Source: Cymbomonas tetramitiformis (lineage: Eukaryota > Chlorophyta > Pyramimonadophyceae > Pyramimonadales > Pyramimonadaceae). Taken from it: 64,000 nt of DNA. The notes beneath the pieces were generated by a model. It was not told the origin of the DNA. It did no database searches and was given only the letters and a program-made list of their open reading frames with translations. Shown in pieces: positions 34,644 through 47,200 of the stretch. Each line of letters opens with the position of its first letter. The first letter of the stretch is position 1. The position numbers and the translations under genes were made by a program. Location of the stretch: positions 1 through 64,000 of the forward strand of contig LGRX02015524.1 in assembly GCA_001247695.2 (NCBI GenBank). Reading direction: 5' to 3'.

Positions 34644-35231
34644 CTAGCTACCTGGACTGGTTGAAGAGGTTCTTGGACTTGGCTTGCGGGAGGATTGAGA
34701 CCAGAGAAAAGTCCTTGCTCCGGGCTTGGCACCGCATTCGGGTCCACGTACGGGCCGAACCCCGGCGGGTACGTACGTCGGGGTTTGTGAGGCTCCCGGC
34801 CGGACGTGCAACGGGGACGGGGACCGCCGGGGGCCCGTGCCTTCGGTAACAGGGACGACGGGAGGGGTTTGCTGTCCCGATTCCCGGGACACCAAGTCGG
34901 TCGGGACGTCCCCCATTGGCGGGGGGACCGCCCCCCCCGCGCTCAGATCAGCACGCGGGGTCAGCCCCACAGGTTGAGCCGTATCCCCCGTCGGAGCCGT
35001 ACGGGACTTCTCGAGCACCTCGCGGAAACTTTCCAGATTCTTCACCATAGTGGCTCTGGACTGGCTGTTCGTGACTTCCAGACCGGGGACCTTGGCACAG
35101 ATTTTCCGAAGGCGTTCGGACTTGAAGATAGAGGGGCTCAGCAGGAGGCCCTTGCTCGGCAACACGAAGAAGTTCAGCCCGTTAAAAGCGTTCACAGTCA
35201 AGTCGGGGATAGTCGGCCTCTCGCCCGTCAC
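34644..35231 (-). CDS. Unrecognised Pro/Ser-rich ORF, 195 residues
   Basis: ATG-started ORF. The first 80 residues look globular (NAFNGLNFFVLPSKG, then a Lys/Arg/Glu helix); the rest is Pro, Thr, Gly and Arg rich and probably disordered. No family recognised. It lies upstream of the RING ORF on the same strand. Confidence 0.35.
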   Translation of the reverse strand: MTGERPTIPDLTVNAFNGLNFFVLPSKGLLLSPSIFKSERLRKICAKVPGLEVTNSQSRATMVKNLESFREVLEKSRTAPTGDTAQPVGLTPRADLSAGGAVPPPMGDVPTDLVSRESGQQTPPVVPVTEGTGPRRSPSPLHVRPGASQTPTYVPAGVRPVRGPECGAKPGARTFLWSQSSRKPSPRTSSTSPGS

Positions 35232-35647
35232 CTGGTGGATTTCATCACGGGACGCCTAAGGGGTATTATTAGCAGTATGTGTATTATTGTAAGGCTTATA
35301 ATACAGTACGACCCAACTATAGAGTTTATCTGGCATGTGATCGTGTGGCCCAGTGTGGCTTAGGGGGTTTGATTCATTCCATCCCATTCCATTTTCCAAT
35401 GGCGAGCTCCATAATATTTGTAGCAACACCCTTGTGAAGTGTGTGCCAAATCATTTGATCATTGACAAGGGTACAAAGTGCTATGGCTACAGGGTGCCAG
35501 ATAAGCAACAGATATTCAGGGATTAAAATTCACTTGTTGAGAAATATGACGCCGTCGTTATCATTGGCATCATCTTTTTGATACCATAGCCATCATGTTC
35601 CGAAAGGGAATTTGTGGTGAGTCTTTGGTGAACGACCACCTTTGTAT

Positions 35648-38233
35648 TCATTCTTCTACAACGATTCTTGAAATTCTTGAAAAGCGCCTAGAAAAGCGTC
35701 TGACATCTTTGGAAATTCTTGCTCTCAGATCTTCAACTCCCTTTTTGGCATGTATCGAGCTTTTCCTGAGGAGGATGGGCAGATCCTTTATTATCACTAC
35801 CCACAAACTGTACGCCAGAAGTACTATCTGCAAGGAGAACATTCCGATTCCGATGGCTGTGCTATTTGAACCTTGAAGCTGAAGCCACATAACACAAATT
35901 TGGCAGATGACCTGGTTTGCCAACACGTAAATCACCAGGTTGTCTTCCCAATCCTCGGACATTGGACGAAAGTATAAATGTATGGATAGTGCCATGATTG
36001 ATAATGCAAGCGCGTATACCACTGCAAAGTCAGAAGATGTCAATAGCTGCACCAAAAGAACCATTCCCTGTGCAATACCCACCACATCGCATGCATCAGG
36101 GCGGAAAAAATGTTGTATCATGTGCAGCTCCCACCGCATTCTAAGCAACCCAGGTCTCAGGTCGAGAAAAAACATACAATATTGTATACCAACTGCAGCC
36201 TTTTTCTACTTGTCCGATACCAAACATACGGCGCGCAGACAGCTTTCAAAACTAGTGAATTCAAGTCACAAAGGTCGATGCATACACGCGCCATATTGCT
36301 ATCATGGTATATCAAGTGCTCATAGATTCACAAGATCAAGACATCAAGATCAAGATGAACGTTGATGTATCGTCCCCATGTTTGGGGCCCTGATAGAGAC
36401 ACAAAAACTGAAGACGATATGAACACATGTGCAGTAATCAGAATCATTACGAGATTAGTGTTGAGGCCAAGAAAGAATTGATTCTGCAGAGCTCACCGTC
36501 TGGGCAATCCGACGGAAAATTTCATATACCTGTGAGACAATGTAAACGATGGCATGAACAGGAGTCAATGGTTGCAGAAGGGACACCGAGCCATCAAATG
36601 AATTTAAGTGCACTCTCATTATCAGTGTGCTCGCAACCATGTAGCAAATGCGCGCCTAGGCACAGACAATATATACACACAGCTTCCCACGAGAATGGAA
36701 ATGATTGACTGCTGTCACTGTCTGGGCATATAATGAACAAAAGAAGGGGCGAACCACCTGCCAAAAGAAGAAAACGTCTTCGTACGGCTGCAAAAAGTTG
36801 CTAGAAAATATCTGAAGCATTCGGTCCCACTCCCCATTGCCCCTCTCAAGGCCAGCCAACACTCATATGGACCCATCAACGAAGCTTTCATCTTTTTGTC
36901 CACCAGGCATATAAAAGCAACGCTATTACCGTGGGTGCCATGTTAGTCAAAGGTGCGCTGCTTATACTTTAGTTGGTCCATGTGTAAGAACCTCTTTCTT
37001 CCATGCTATCGAAATTCCATGTGACAAAGGAATGCTGGTGTCCAATTCCAAGAGATGGACGTCTGCATGATCTTACACAGACGAGACGTAGCAAGCTGAT
37101 AGGTAGTGCTGGGTGTATGACCTGCCTATAGACCCAGTATGGAATGGCCATGGACCGGATATGGACCTACTATAACACGTCACCAACTTTTTGTTTCCTT
37201 TGTGGACCCACGTGAAGATCGTGCCCGTTGCAACTGTTGCACAACAGCATGGACCTTATGGGGCTTACATTTATGGACTTGTGTACTACAGGCTGTGAGA
37301 CGATGCAGTTGCGCTGGAGGGTTTGCTGCTTTTGACTTAATTCTTTCTGCGATCACACACCTGTTGGATTGTAGGCGAGTCCATGAATGTCATTGGCATA
37401 GAAGTTACCACACCCCCGTCTCCGATGTCATCCTTCAAATACACCATTCCATGGCACAACTCTGCTTCATCTGCTCCAATGCTCAACATCACTGGCTGCA
37501 GCTTCATAATCCTGCCGTTCGCGTCATTGACTGTCTTGAATTGCGTATCGGATGTAATGTTTTTGGCTGACCACAGGACTCTGGCATTTCCCTTAGATAA
37601 TATCGTGGCTTTGCCGCCGCCCGTTCTATTGCCACCATCCTCGTTATGTCCAGCAGCAGGGGTCGCGTTATAGGGCGGTAGGATCTTGCAGGACATCGCA
37701 CCCGTCTCCCAAATATCCTTTAAGAATATAAACATATCAACGGTATCTTCACCCTCAAGTGCCGCCGTGGAATCACCTGGCGTTTTGGAATAGACAGCAA
37801 GATTGCTCCATTTAGAGGCCGCAGAATCGGCATGGTCCATGTCCCAGTTTACTTGGCTCCACCCACGCTTACGTATCCACTCATCGCACCGCAACGTCTG
37901 TGCCCGAGGGAGTTGACACATGATGTATCGGCGCGCATGCATCAACTTGCATAGAACAGCAAGTGGGTAACCCAACACGTAAATCACGATGGTGATCCCA
38001 GCAAAGAAGATGGCCTGGTCCCAGGCGGATGTACCGCACTCAATGGAGCTGTCATCTCGCAGCCATCGCTGCACGGAGGACGCATCAGTGTACCAGTACG
38101 TTCTGCAATTGAAGAGGTGCATGATGGTCGTGCTGACCCCCGGGTGCACGAAGGTGAGAAGGAAGCAAAGCATCGACATGCAGCTTCCAAACATCTTGAA
38201 CATCCAAACCTGCAACATGATCATGACTAAAAC
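35648..38233 (-). CDS. C-terminal multi-pass membrane block of the giant gene
   Basis: Exons: 38233-37361 (acceptor TTTCAG, donor CAG|GTGTGT) encodes membrane helices around FVHPGVSTTIMHLFNCR, a Cys-containing extracellular loop (DDSSIECG), another helix (VIYVLGYPLAVLCK) and a long polar loop. A small exon near 37124-37077 follows. Next is about 36866-36758, ending NFLQPYEDVFFFWQ, then an 11-residue microexon 36529-36497 (VYEIFRRIAQT). The last exon runs from about 36180 to 35648 and holds three to four helices and a basic tail (RRFSRRFSRISR). The HPGVS, NCR and FFFWQ-VYEI positions match conserved landmarks of this membrane domain as I know it from algal and oomycete proteins. Exon phases for the last exon are not fully resolved. 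Confidence 0.65.
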
Positions 38234-41200
38234 CTGAAATTGGGCCGTTTGAACAAAAAATGGTGTGAAGCGCCCAATGCACAAATAAAGCATGCTATGG
38301 ACATGCGACAGGGAAGGCGTTCCTATAAATGGGTTGGAGAGTCCAAGAGTCGAAAAGAAAAACAAAAGTGTGGACAACATCTTCTATAGTCGAAGTGGGG
38401 TCGAAGTGGGAGCTGGATCTCAGCCAAACGGCGGTCATCAGCGCTATTGGTGATGCACAAGACTGGGCAACAATTTTCCTCGAAACAATTTGGACAATAC
38501 ATGTAATCTCTTTCGTGGTATAGTAGTGAGGGTATTGCATGGTTGGTCACTTGGTCAGCATAGTATCGGACAAGGCTAACGAATGATGCAGCATTCCCCC
38601 ATCACCATGAAATAAACAAGCAGAGGCCTATCTCAGATGAAATACAAAAATAAACTTGATCGTTCGTGTGCTTTTAGGAACGCAAGCCTGACTTTCCCAG
38701 GCAAAATCCAAGTGAAAGCGCTCACACAAGCGCTTAGAGCACAGTTTGCCTCATCCTACTGCTTCAACTCCAATCTGATGGCTGTTTGTTCCCCCATACA
38801 CAGTGGAGCAATCTACCTTGTGACTCGTCCCCTAAGAGCAAGAGTTGAGCAAAATGAGGGTTTAGCTCTCTGTTCTAATGAACCGATTGCTTTCAGGACA
38901 AGACGCCTTACTTGGCAATTAAGACTTTAAAGGGTTAATAAAGCTTATTGTCGGAACTGCGAGAGCGTCCCTGTTCTGTATGGCCACCTTTGACTAGCCG
39001 CATGTGCAAACCAGAGTCAGCTCATCTCAGTCCTCTATGGGAATGTTATCACTTCAGATCTAGTGGCTCTCCCAGAGACCATTCTTGATCTGCCCAAGCT
39101 GCCCCTAAGGCCAGTGTTTGGCCCCAGTCAGAACAGGCAAGCTCAGTCTTTCCGTGGGCTGTCGGGATCAGATGATGGAAAGTGGTGAAGTTTTCCCTCC
39201 TCCACATTGCACAGTGCGCAACATTCCGTGCGTGCGCAATTGGAAAGTCCCTATGTCTCATTTATCCACTTTAAGTCGGACCCTCCATCTTTTGTCCTGA
39301 GGGTATATTTCTTGTCCTGAACTGTCAGTTTGTTTGCTTTCAGGTCGGAGAGGTCTTTGACGCCGGACATGGCGGGTTTGATCTCTATCATGATATGTTC
39401 TTTGGCAGTGCAAACAACTTTGCCAGTTCTGGACCCACCCTTCCTGGGGTGGAATCTCTCTAAGAAGAATGAGTTGGTGTGTTGGACTGGGTGCCTCCTG
39501 GTGTTTGGAGGGTTCTTCAGCAAAGCCAACATTACCGCCAAGAAGAAGGCCTCCTTCTCTCGCTCTGATGTCATGCTCCAAGGGAGCATCAAGTTCATCA
39601 GGAGAGTCAAGATGGAGGCTAGTGTTGGTTTCTCACAAACTTAACAATCTTCTGAGAGGGAGCACAGAGTACTGTTTAAATAGGAGTGCAACAGAATTTT
39701 AGTGGTTTCACACCCTTCGGTATCCGTGACTCCTGCTGCAGCAGACCTGATGACAGTGACACATGTAGCATGTAGCTCCGTGACTCAGAACAGCGAGGTT
39801 ACAAAAGCCACGAACCGACACGACAATTCAGCTCTGTCCCTTTTGCTCTTGCAAAGAGGAACTTCACGGGTATTTTTTGTACCCTGTGAGGTACACTGCA
39901 AATCAGATTTTGTAAACTTTCAATCACTTGTTTCTCATGCGGACAGTGGAGTAGGTTGTGACTTAACCACTAGGCTGTACGACCACGATCGACAGCAACA
40001 AGAGCAGCCGAAAGAAAAACCAACGCGACTTCAGTAGTTTTTAGTTTTTCTCCTAGTTCTCATCAATGAAAAAGGACGGGTTAGACAGCATGGATTTCCC
40101 TCCACTCCCAAGGAAGCACGACGATCTTCCTTCTCCCAATCCTCCTTCGAGTCAGAAGGACTTGTTGAAGGCAATCCTGTGCCTTCAGCAACAGCAGGCA
40201 GAGGCTCAGCAGAGGCAAGCTGAGGATCAACGTTTGTTCAGGGAACAACTGTTACGGCATGCGGCAATCAACGAGTCACTCGAGGCTCAGATCGCGGCTG
40301 CGGCTGCAAAATCGGGGACAACGGACCCTGACAGCGTGGCGAAGACTGCTGAGCAGGTGTTGGATCGGCGCAGGAAGCTTGCGTACGTCCCAGAGGCAGA
40401 CGTTAATCCTTTTCCTCGCAGGCCGAAGACCTTAACGTCCAGGATGCCTCAACTGCACGACTTGCATGGGAACAAGACGGGTTGGCCAAGATGCCCAACT
40501 CCTCAATGAAGTATGAAAGTCTCGTCTTAGGGACAGCACTTTCGTACCTGCATGATGTTGTTGTTGCTAGTAATAATACACTGGACAGCGTTGAGGACGG
40601 GAACGAGTCACTGGAGACTTTATACCTACGTTTTCATGAGGTCATCAACTCAGTCCAGGGTGTGTACTCAATGCTGTGTAATCGCTGGACGATGCTGGAG
40701 CTCCGTGCACAGTTAGAGTTGGACCCGTCCTCTACGCACCGTGGTGGCGCGGAGGCTTTGCGTGCGAAGCTTCAATTTGTGGAAGATCGCGTGTACTAGG
40801 CAGCCGACGGTGTGGTTGCGGATGAAGTGTTGCAGCGGTGGCTGACTGACATCGACGAATCACGTGGAAAAGCTTTGCTAAACACGACAGCAAAGCAGGC
40901 TGCAAACGCGGAGCCAGGAACATCTTCACGCTGGAAGCAACGTGAGGACAAGAAGTACGACAAGGACAAGCACGACAAAGACAAGCACAGTGACAAGAAG
41001 CCTACTGGAGGAAAAGGCAAAGGTGGCCGGGGCGGCAAGCCCGCGGCCGATGAGTGATGTGCTTGGGACAACTCCGGCCAACGCTACTGCCCTCTCCGGG
41101 CGTTGGTCGGACCAACCTCACCGTTCAGTTCAGCAACGGGTGAGGCAGCAGAGGGGAGCGTGGCGCACGGCGGGCGCCAGTGCAGAGGTGATGCAGTGGA

Positions 41201-44200
41201 TCACAGAGGGCTGCAAACTGAGGTGAAAGGCTCGTCCTCCACCGGCGTTTGATCACGGAGTATCCCTGCGAGATGCTTCGCTTCAGCAGCAGCAGTGGTT
41301 GGACGCGGAGAAGCACAGATTGCTAGCGAACGGTGCATGGTCGAGGGCGACGAAGAGATCTCACGTTTCTCGCGCGTTCCTGGTGCCGAAATCGGGTAGG
41401 AACAAGTGGAGACTGGTGGTGGACTTTCGATGGCTAAACCAGTGGTGTCTGAAGAACAAGATGAAGATGGAGACGCTCAAGAAGCTTCGCAGGCTTGCGA
41501 AGCCGAACGACTGGTGCTTCAGCTTCGACTTGCAGGGCGGTTTTCACGCGCTGGGAATTCATCGAGACTTTGAGAAGTTCATGCAGTTTGACATTCAGGG
41601 GGAACTCTTCCAGTGCTCAGCGGTGCCGTTCGGATGGAGCGGTGCTCCTCGGGTGTTCTGCAAGTTCGTGTGTGTGAGACGGTAGAGGCTTTGCGTTCAC
41701 CGCAGGCAGCAGAGGATCGCAAAGCTGTACGGCAACTTCGAGACGATTCAGCAGTACGACAGCGATGGTTGGTACGACGTAGAGCTGGATGCGCTGGCAA
41801 AAACGCGAACAGTCACAGCGGAATGCGTGTGCTGCCTTATATGGACGACTTCCTGGTGCTGGCGGACTCGTTCCAGGACGGTTACTGCAACGAGATCGAG
41901 TGCAACGCGCGCTAAATCGCCTGGGCTTGCAAACTTGAAAACTTCACGTCAGAGCGAAGGAGATTTGTGCGACGCAGCGGGAATCGCAGATGGATTCCGG
42001 CAAGGAGACTGGCAGCTTTCACGGGACTGTGTCAGTCGGTGTACCTTGCCGTACCAGCGGCGAGGCTCTACCTGAGAGAGCTTTACTTCGTGCTGGCGGA
42101 GAAGCGCAACTGGGGTGCGAAGGTGAAGATCTCGCGTGCAGCATGGGCGGATTTGGAGTGGTGGTCGAGACTGCCAGTGATGAGCAAGTGGAACGGCCGA
42201 AAGATCTGGAGGTCTCCGAGGAGAGCGAAGGTGCACACAGACTCATCGATGATGGCGTGGGCTGGTGTGCTCAACCTCGAGCACGCAGCGAGAGGTCTCT
42301 GGTCGGACGAGATGCAAGACTGGCACATCACGCACCTAGAGCTGGAGGCTGTGTTCAAGACCGTGCAGGCTTCTCTGTGGGAGCTCGAGGGGAAGGTCGT
42401 ACGACTTTACTGCGACAACCAGGCAGTGGTGGCCATGCTTTCTCACATTACTTGGAGAAACCCGGACTTGATGAGGAGGATGCGTAGACTGTGGTTGCTC
42501 CTCGACTTGCACGATATCGAGCTGCAAGCTCGTTACATTCGCAGCGAGGCCGACGTGTGGGCCGACAACCTTTCTCGCTGCGAAGATTTGGACGACTGGA
42601 GACTCAACCGCGAGTGGTTCGAGTGGGCCAACAAGCAGTGGGACCCCTTCACGGTGGATCGCTTCGCTTCAGATATCTCCGCGCAGTTACCCCGGTACTA
42701 CGCAACGTGGAGAGATCCTCGGTGCGAGGGTGTGGACTCGCTGACCTACGACTGGCGGGGAGAAAACAACTGGGTGAACCCCCCGTGGGCGCTGCTGGAC
42801 GAGGTGGCTCACAAACGGCGGGAGGAGGGAGCTGCTGCGACGGTGGCGGCCCCGTACTGGCCAGGTCAGTCCTGGTTCAGAGAGTTAGAGGCGCTGGCGA
42901 CGGAGGTGGGCATCATGCCGAGACGCGGAGACCTTTTCACTCTGAGCAGGCTTGGAGGGTCTGAGCTTCTAGGGCCCTCCAAATGGGACGCCGTGATGTT
43001 CTTCATCCAGGCTCCCCATGAGTTACTGTGCTGCTCAACTGAAGAGTTCATCGGCGACTGCTTCGACACCTAAGGTCACCGTGGGCACGAGACTTGAAGT
43101 TTTCTGGGAGGACGATGACAACTTCTACCCGGGTGTTGTGAAGAGCTTCAATGAGGACGGTGCAGCTCTAGTAGTGACAAGGAGACCTTGAACTTGTCGG
43201 AGGAGAAGTTTAACATCCTGCTCAGTGAAGGCGTGTACGAGCAGAACAAGGAGCGCGGAGGCGACTACAAAGAGAACAAGCGCGGTGGTAACACACAGAG
43301 CTTCTTTGTCCGTTCACTCTGTGGACGGTGGAAGGACGAGTTGGGTCAGTCGGATTACACTGACCTGGCGATTCTGATGCAGCGACGGTCGCTGCTGGAC
43401 TCTACTCTGAGTAACTACGGTCCTAAGGCGGAGAGATTCGTGCAGTTCCGTGTACGACAGCAACGACAGTGGTTGCCAGCGACAGAGGCAACAATGCTGT
43501 TGTACTTGCCCTCTTTACTTGAGTCCGGGAGCATCAAATCAACCTGGTTGCAGCCTTACCTTTCAGCAATTAACAAGTACCACGAGGACTTGGACCTGAC
43601 CGGACCGGCAAAGGGTCGTGCTGTGACTCGAGCTGTGAAGGCAATGGCTACGATCCAAGCGGAGGAGGCAGTGCACGAGGAGAACATTGCGACTCACAGA
43701 ACTTGGCTGCCTGCCAGACACGTACGGCGAGTACATGAAGCAGCCTTGAGGTTGTCACCGAGGTCTTCAGCAGACCTTACTTTGCTTCGCGCTCTGACCT
43801 ACGTGGTCATGGCCTTTGTGACCTTTGGCAGACCGGACATGGGGACATCATTGTCCCGTGTGCACGTGCAGAGCGATGACGAGACACTTTCTGTAGTTCT
43901 CCTTCGGGAGAAAGGCCGCCAACATCACCTAGTAAAGAGGCGCCTGTGCATTCCCTGGAGTGGGGTGCCACTGTTGAGAGACTTGGTCTCACATTGGGAA
44001 GCACATCGTGATGCAGCATGCAGCAGGACACAGCCGGATGGTTACTGGCTGCTACCGGAAGACCCGGAGAACTACAAGGCTTCAGTTGCTGATGACTGGA
44101 TTGCCTTAGCTCTCAGTGAGCTTGACTGTAGACCTCCGGAATGTGGTCACTTTTCTGCACACAGTACCCAGAAGGGTGCAGCGACGTGTGCTCGAGCTGT

Positions 44201-47200
44201 GGGTGTGATGATGGAGAAAGTTTGCTTCTTCGGAGGCTGGTATCAGCAATCTTCAGCAGTGCATATGCCGACATGACTGTTCAGCTCTGTTCCAATTGCT
44301 CTTCCCACCGCTCCCAAACCCAGAGACTCTTTCCTTTTGGTGACTTGCACAGACAGTCTGGACATTTCATCAAAACTCTGAATTTGGAAGGCATGTAAAA
44401 GCACAAAATGCATTTTAAAACATTTACAAAATCATTAAATGAAATGTATAGCAGTGCCTGCCTTTGGCAAATGAGGATCCGAGCAAAAGAGAAATCCTTT
44501 ATTCTGTGTAGTGCCCAGATTTCTGCCTGGTCACCCTCATGAGGATGGTGCTAGCATTGAACAAGTTGCCTGCGGGTGCCCTTGCTGCACTACAAGAAGG
44601 CTGGCGGGCTTCAGGTTGCACTGATACACGGGGTATTCGATCACTGGCCGCGTGACAAACTTAAGGCCGCAAGCTTGTAACCAGGCCTGTTCTTAGGTCA
44701 CTCTTTTTGAAGAGGCGAGGAGACCCAAGTTGTTTTTTTGCAACGGATGCCTGGAAACTTGGTGAAACACTATTGGCAGTATTGGGTTTCAGATGCAGTA
44801 AATGATTACTACGAGCTGACATCTAGACAACGCTTAGCCATCCCGAAGCTGGTAGCTGAGTCCATGGCGGCTGCTGTAGAGGCCAGATGCTAGTTCAAGC
44901 ACGTATGGGTAATCTAGGTTCCTTGACTGCTAAGCACTGCATTTAGATGAGTGGGTACTGGGCCTTTGAGCCCAGGCAACTCTAGGCTTAGAACTAGCCT
45001 GGACATGCCCGAACCCTGCTCCTGTCAAAATTGACTACCTACCACCTAAGAAACTGGAATGGACACTATTTATTTTAGAGTAAATCATATTTCAAAAGAC
45101 TTTCTTTGAGCATTGTTGTCAGTATTTATGTGGAGTCCCCCTTGCAATAAACTAGAGATGACGATGCGAACAATGTATCTGCAACAATACATATGTCTCA
45201 ACTGGGCTTCAGGCGCACCTTCTGGTACTTATGATCGATTTTTGTCATGGATAGCGATGCGCAAAGGATGACGTAGAATGCACCGACACCAAGCAGTATT
45301 GTCCATGGCAATGCCATGGCCTGCTTGATTTTGATCCAGAAGGTAGACTTTTGTGTTGAGGAACTTCCATAGTAGTGCAAAAAGCAGTGAAAGTTAAAGA
45401 CCGCATTTAAGTCGAATCCAATCAGAGAAACAGCGGACGAAAACTCCATCATTATGTCCGGCATCGTGTCTGGACTGTAGATTGTGCTCATCTGTCCGAT
45501 TACCTGTGGGATACCCACACATATTACGTTGGGTGCGGGAGCAAAGGATGCGAATTGTCTCAAGGCCGGGACCTGCATGTAAGGCAGCCGGCCAAGTAAA
45601 CGCATTGAACCAAGGCGAAAAGAATACTCTTCATGGCGTTCCTAAAACATCATCATCCATAAGCAGGATGCATGCATTGCGAATCTTAAGGCCTGAAATT
45701 CGGAGCAATTCGTCTGTTGTATGCAACCGTAGCATTCGGCAATATCAGCAACTTCCAGGAACAGTGATTCATCACGATGGCGCCACAGAGGCTTCCATGG
45801 GCATCGCTGTGTGCAAATGGCACATGATTTGCCATTCTTACAAAAAAGGTACACGTCACAAACCATTGACGAGAATGCATATTCCTGGTGCCAATCCACA
45901 ACTCTCATTGGCTCGTTAACCATCATCATATAAATGCTTTATCTCGCCCACATTTTTGCCAACCAAGCCATCACTGCCTGTTGTCGAAACGGGGCACAGT
46001 AACCATCCTAGTCCCAATGTCTTTAGAGTGCCATCCGAGCCTGATCATAATGCGGCCATCGACGGCAACGCATCGTCCTGGTGTTTGATCATTGACTCTG
46101 ACACAGCGCAAAGGTCTTACCTCTCAGTGTAAAAGCAGAAGCAGGGGATGTTCCCACACCTGAAAGTAACCCAGCATTGTCGACATGCCGCGGGCAATGC
46201 GCTTGGCTACTGCACTCTCTCCCAGATTCTTCAACGTGTCCATAAACGTCACGTAGTCTCCTTGGTCTTCGTCTTCCTTTCCGGACTCTGTCTGATGCTG
46301 CTTATGTCAAACACCAGCGTGTGTGATCACAGAGCGCAAGACTTGCATTGCGATGACAGTGGGGAGAGGGCGATGACTCGAGAGATGTTCTGGCGCTCCA
46401 GCAAAAGGACCTTATGACAGGAGACCGTTGCAAGCATACCATATTCAATTTCATGGGAGAATGCAGGAAAGGTATCGTCGATTTCCTCCCCTATGCCAAC
46501 CATGCCAATCCCTTGAAAGACAAGGCGTGCATTGCCTCATTGAAAGGTAGCACAAAGAGTTGTATCGAGCGAAGGCTATAAAAAATGCAGAGAGAGGGAA
46601 AAGAGACCAACATGTTGAACGCTATGATCTAGCAATCCATGCCGCTCTGTTGCGATTATGATCTTGTGGTCCATGCCACTCTGTTCTGAATATGATCTTG
46701 TGGCCCATGCCGCTCTGTTGCGAATATGATCTTGTGGTCCATGCCGCTCTGTTCTGAATATGATCTTGTGGCCCACGCCACTCTGTTCTGAATATGATCT
46801 TGTGGTCCATGCCACCCTGTTCTGAATATGATCTTGTGGTCCATGCCATCCTGTTCTGAATATGATCTTGTGGCCCACGCAACTCTGTTCTGAATATGAT
46901 CTTGTGGCCCATGCCACTCTGGTCTGATTATGATCTTGTGGCCCATGCCGCTCTTTCTGAATATGATCTTGTAGTCCATGCCGCTCGGTTCTGAATATGA
47001 TCTTGTGGTCCATGCCGCTCGTTTCTGAATATGATCTTATGGTCCATGCTGATCTGTTCAGAATATCATCTTGTGGCCCATGCCGCTCGGTTCTGAGATA
47101 TGATCTTGTGGCCCATGCACCCTGTTGTGAATATGATCTTGTGGTCCACGCCACTCTGGTCTGAATATGATCTTGTAGTCCATGCCGCTCTTTTCTGAAT

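Larger units (their letters stand above)
39674..44495 (+). mobile_element. DIRS/PAT-type retrotransposon DIRS-1 (degraded)
   Basis: The left end GTTTAAATAGGAGTGCAA (39674) matches the ends of DIRS-3. The right end GGATCCGAGCAAAAGAGAAAT (to 44495) matches the sequence at 63846-63865. The internal order is Gag, RT-RNase H, Tudor-like plus tyrosine recombinase. Near 44270 the recombinase frame jumps into left-terminal sequence (GACTGTTCAGCTCTGTTCC), showing a deletion that joined the recombinase 3' end to the A2 repeat of the split direct repeat. It lies in an intron of the giant gene, in opposite orientation. Confidence 0.8.

Noticed and set aside
45642..45929. 95-residue Cys-rich ORF as an exon of the giant gene
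   Set aside because: The flanking exons (ending LGYFQ and starting VPAL) join directly at a known domain landmark, leaving this in an intron.
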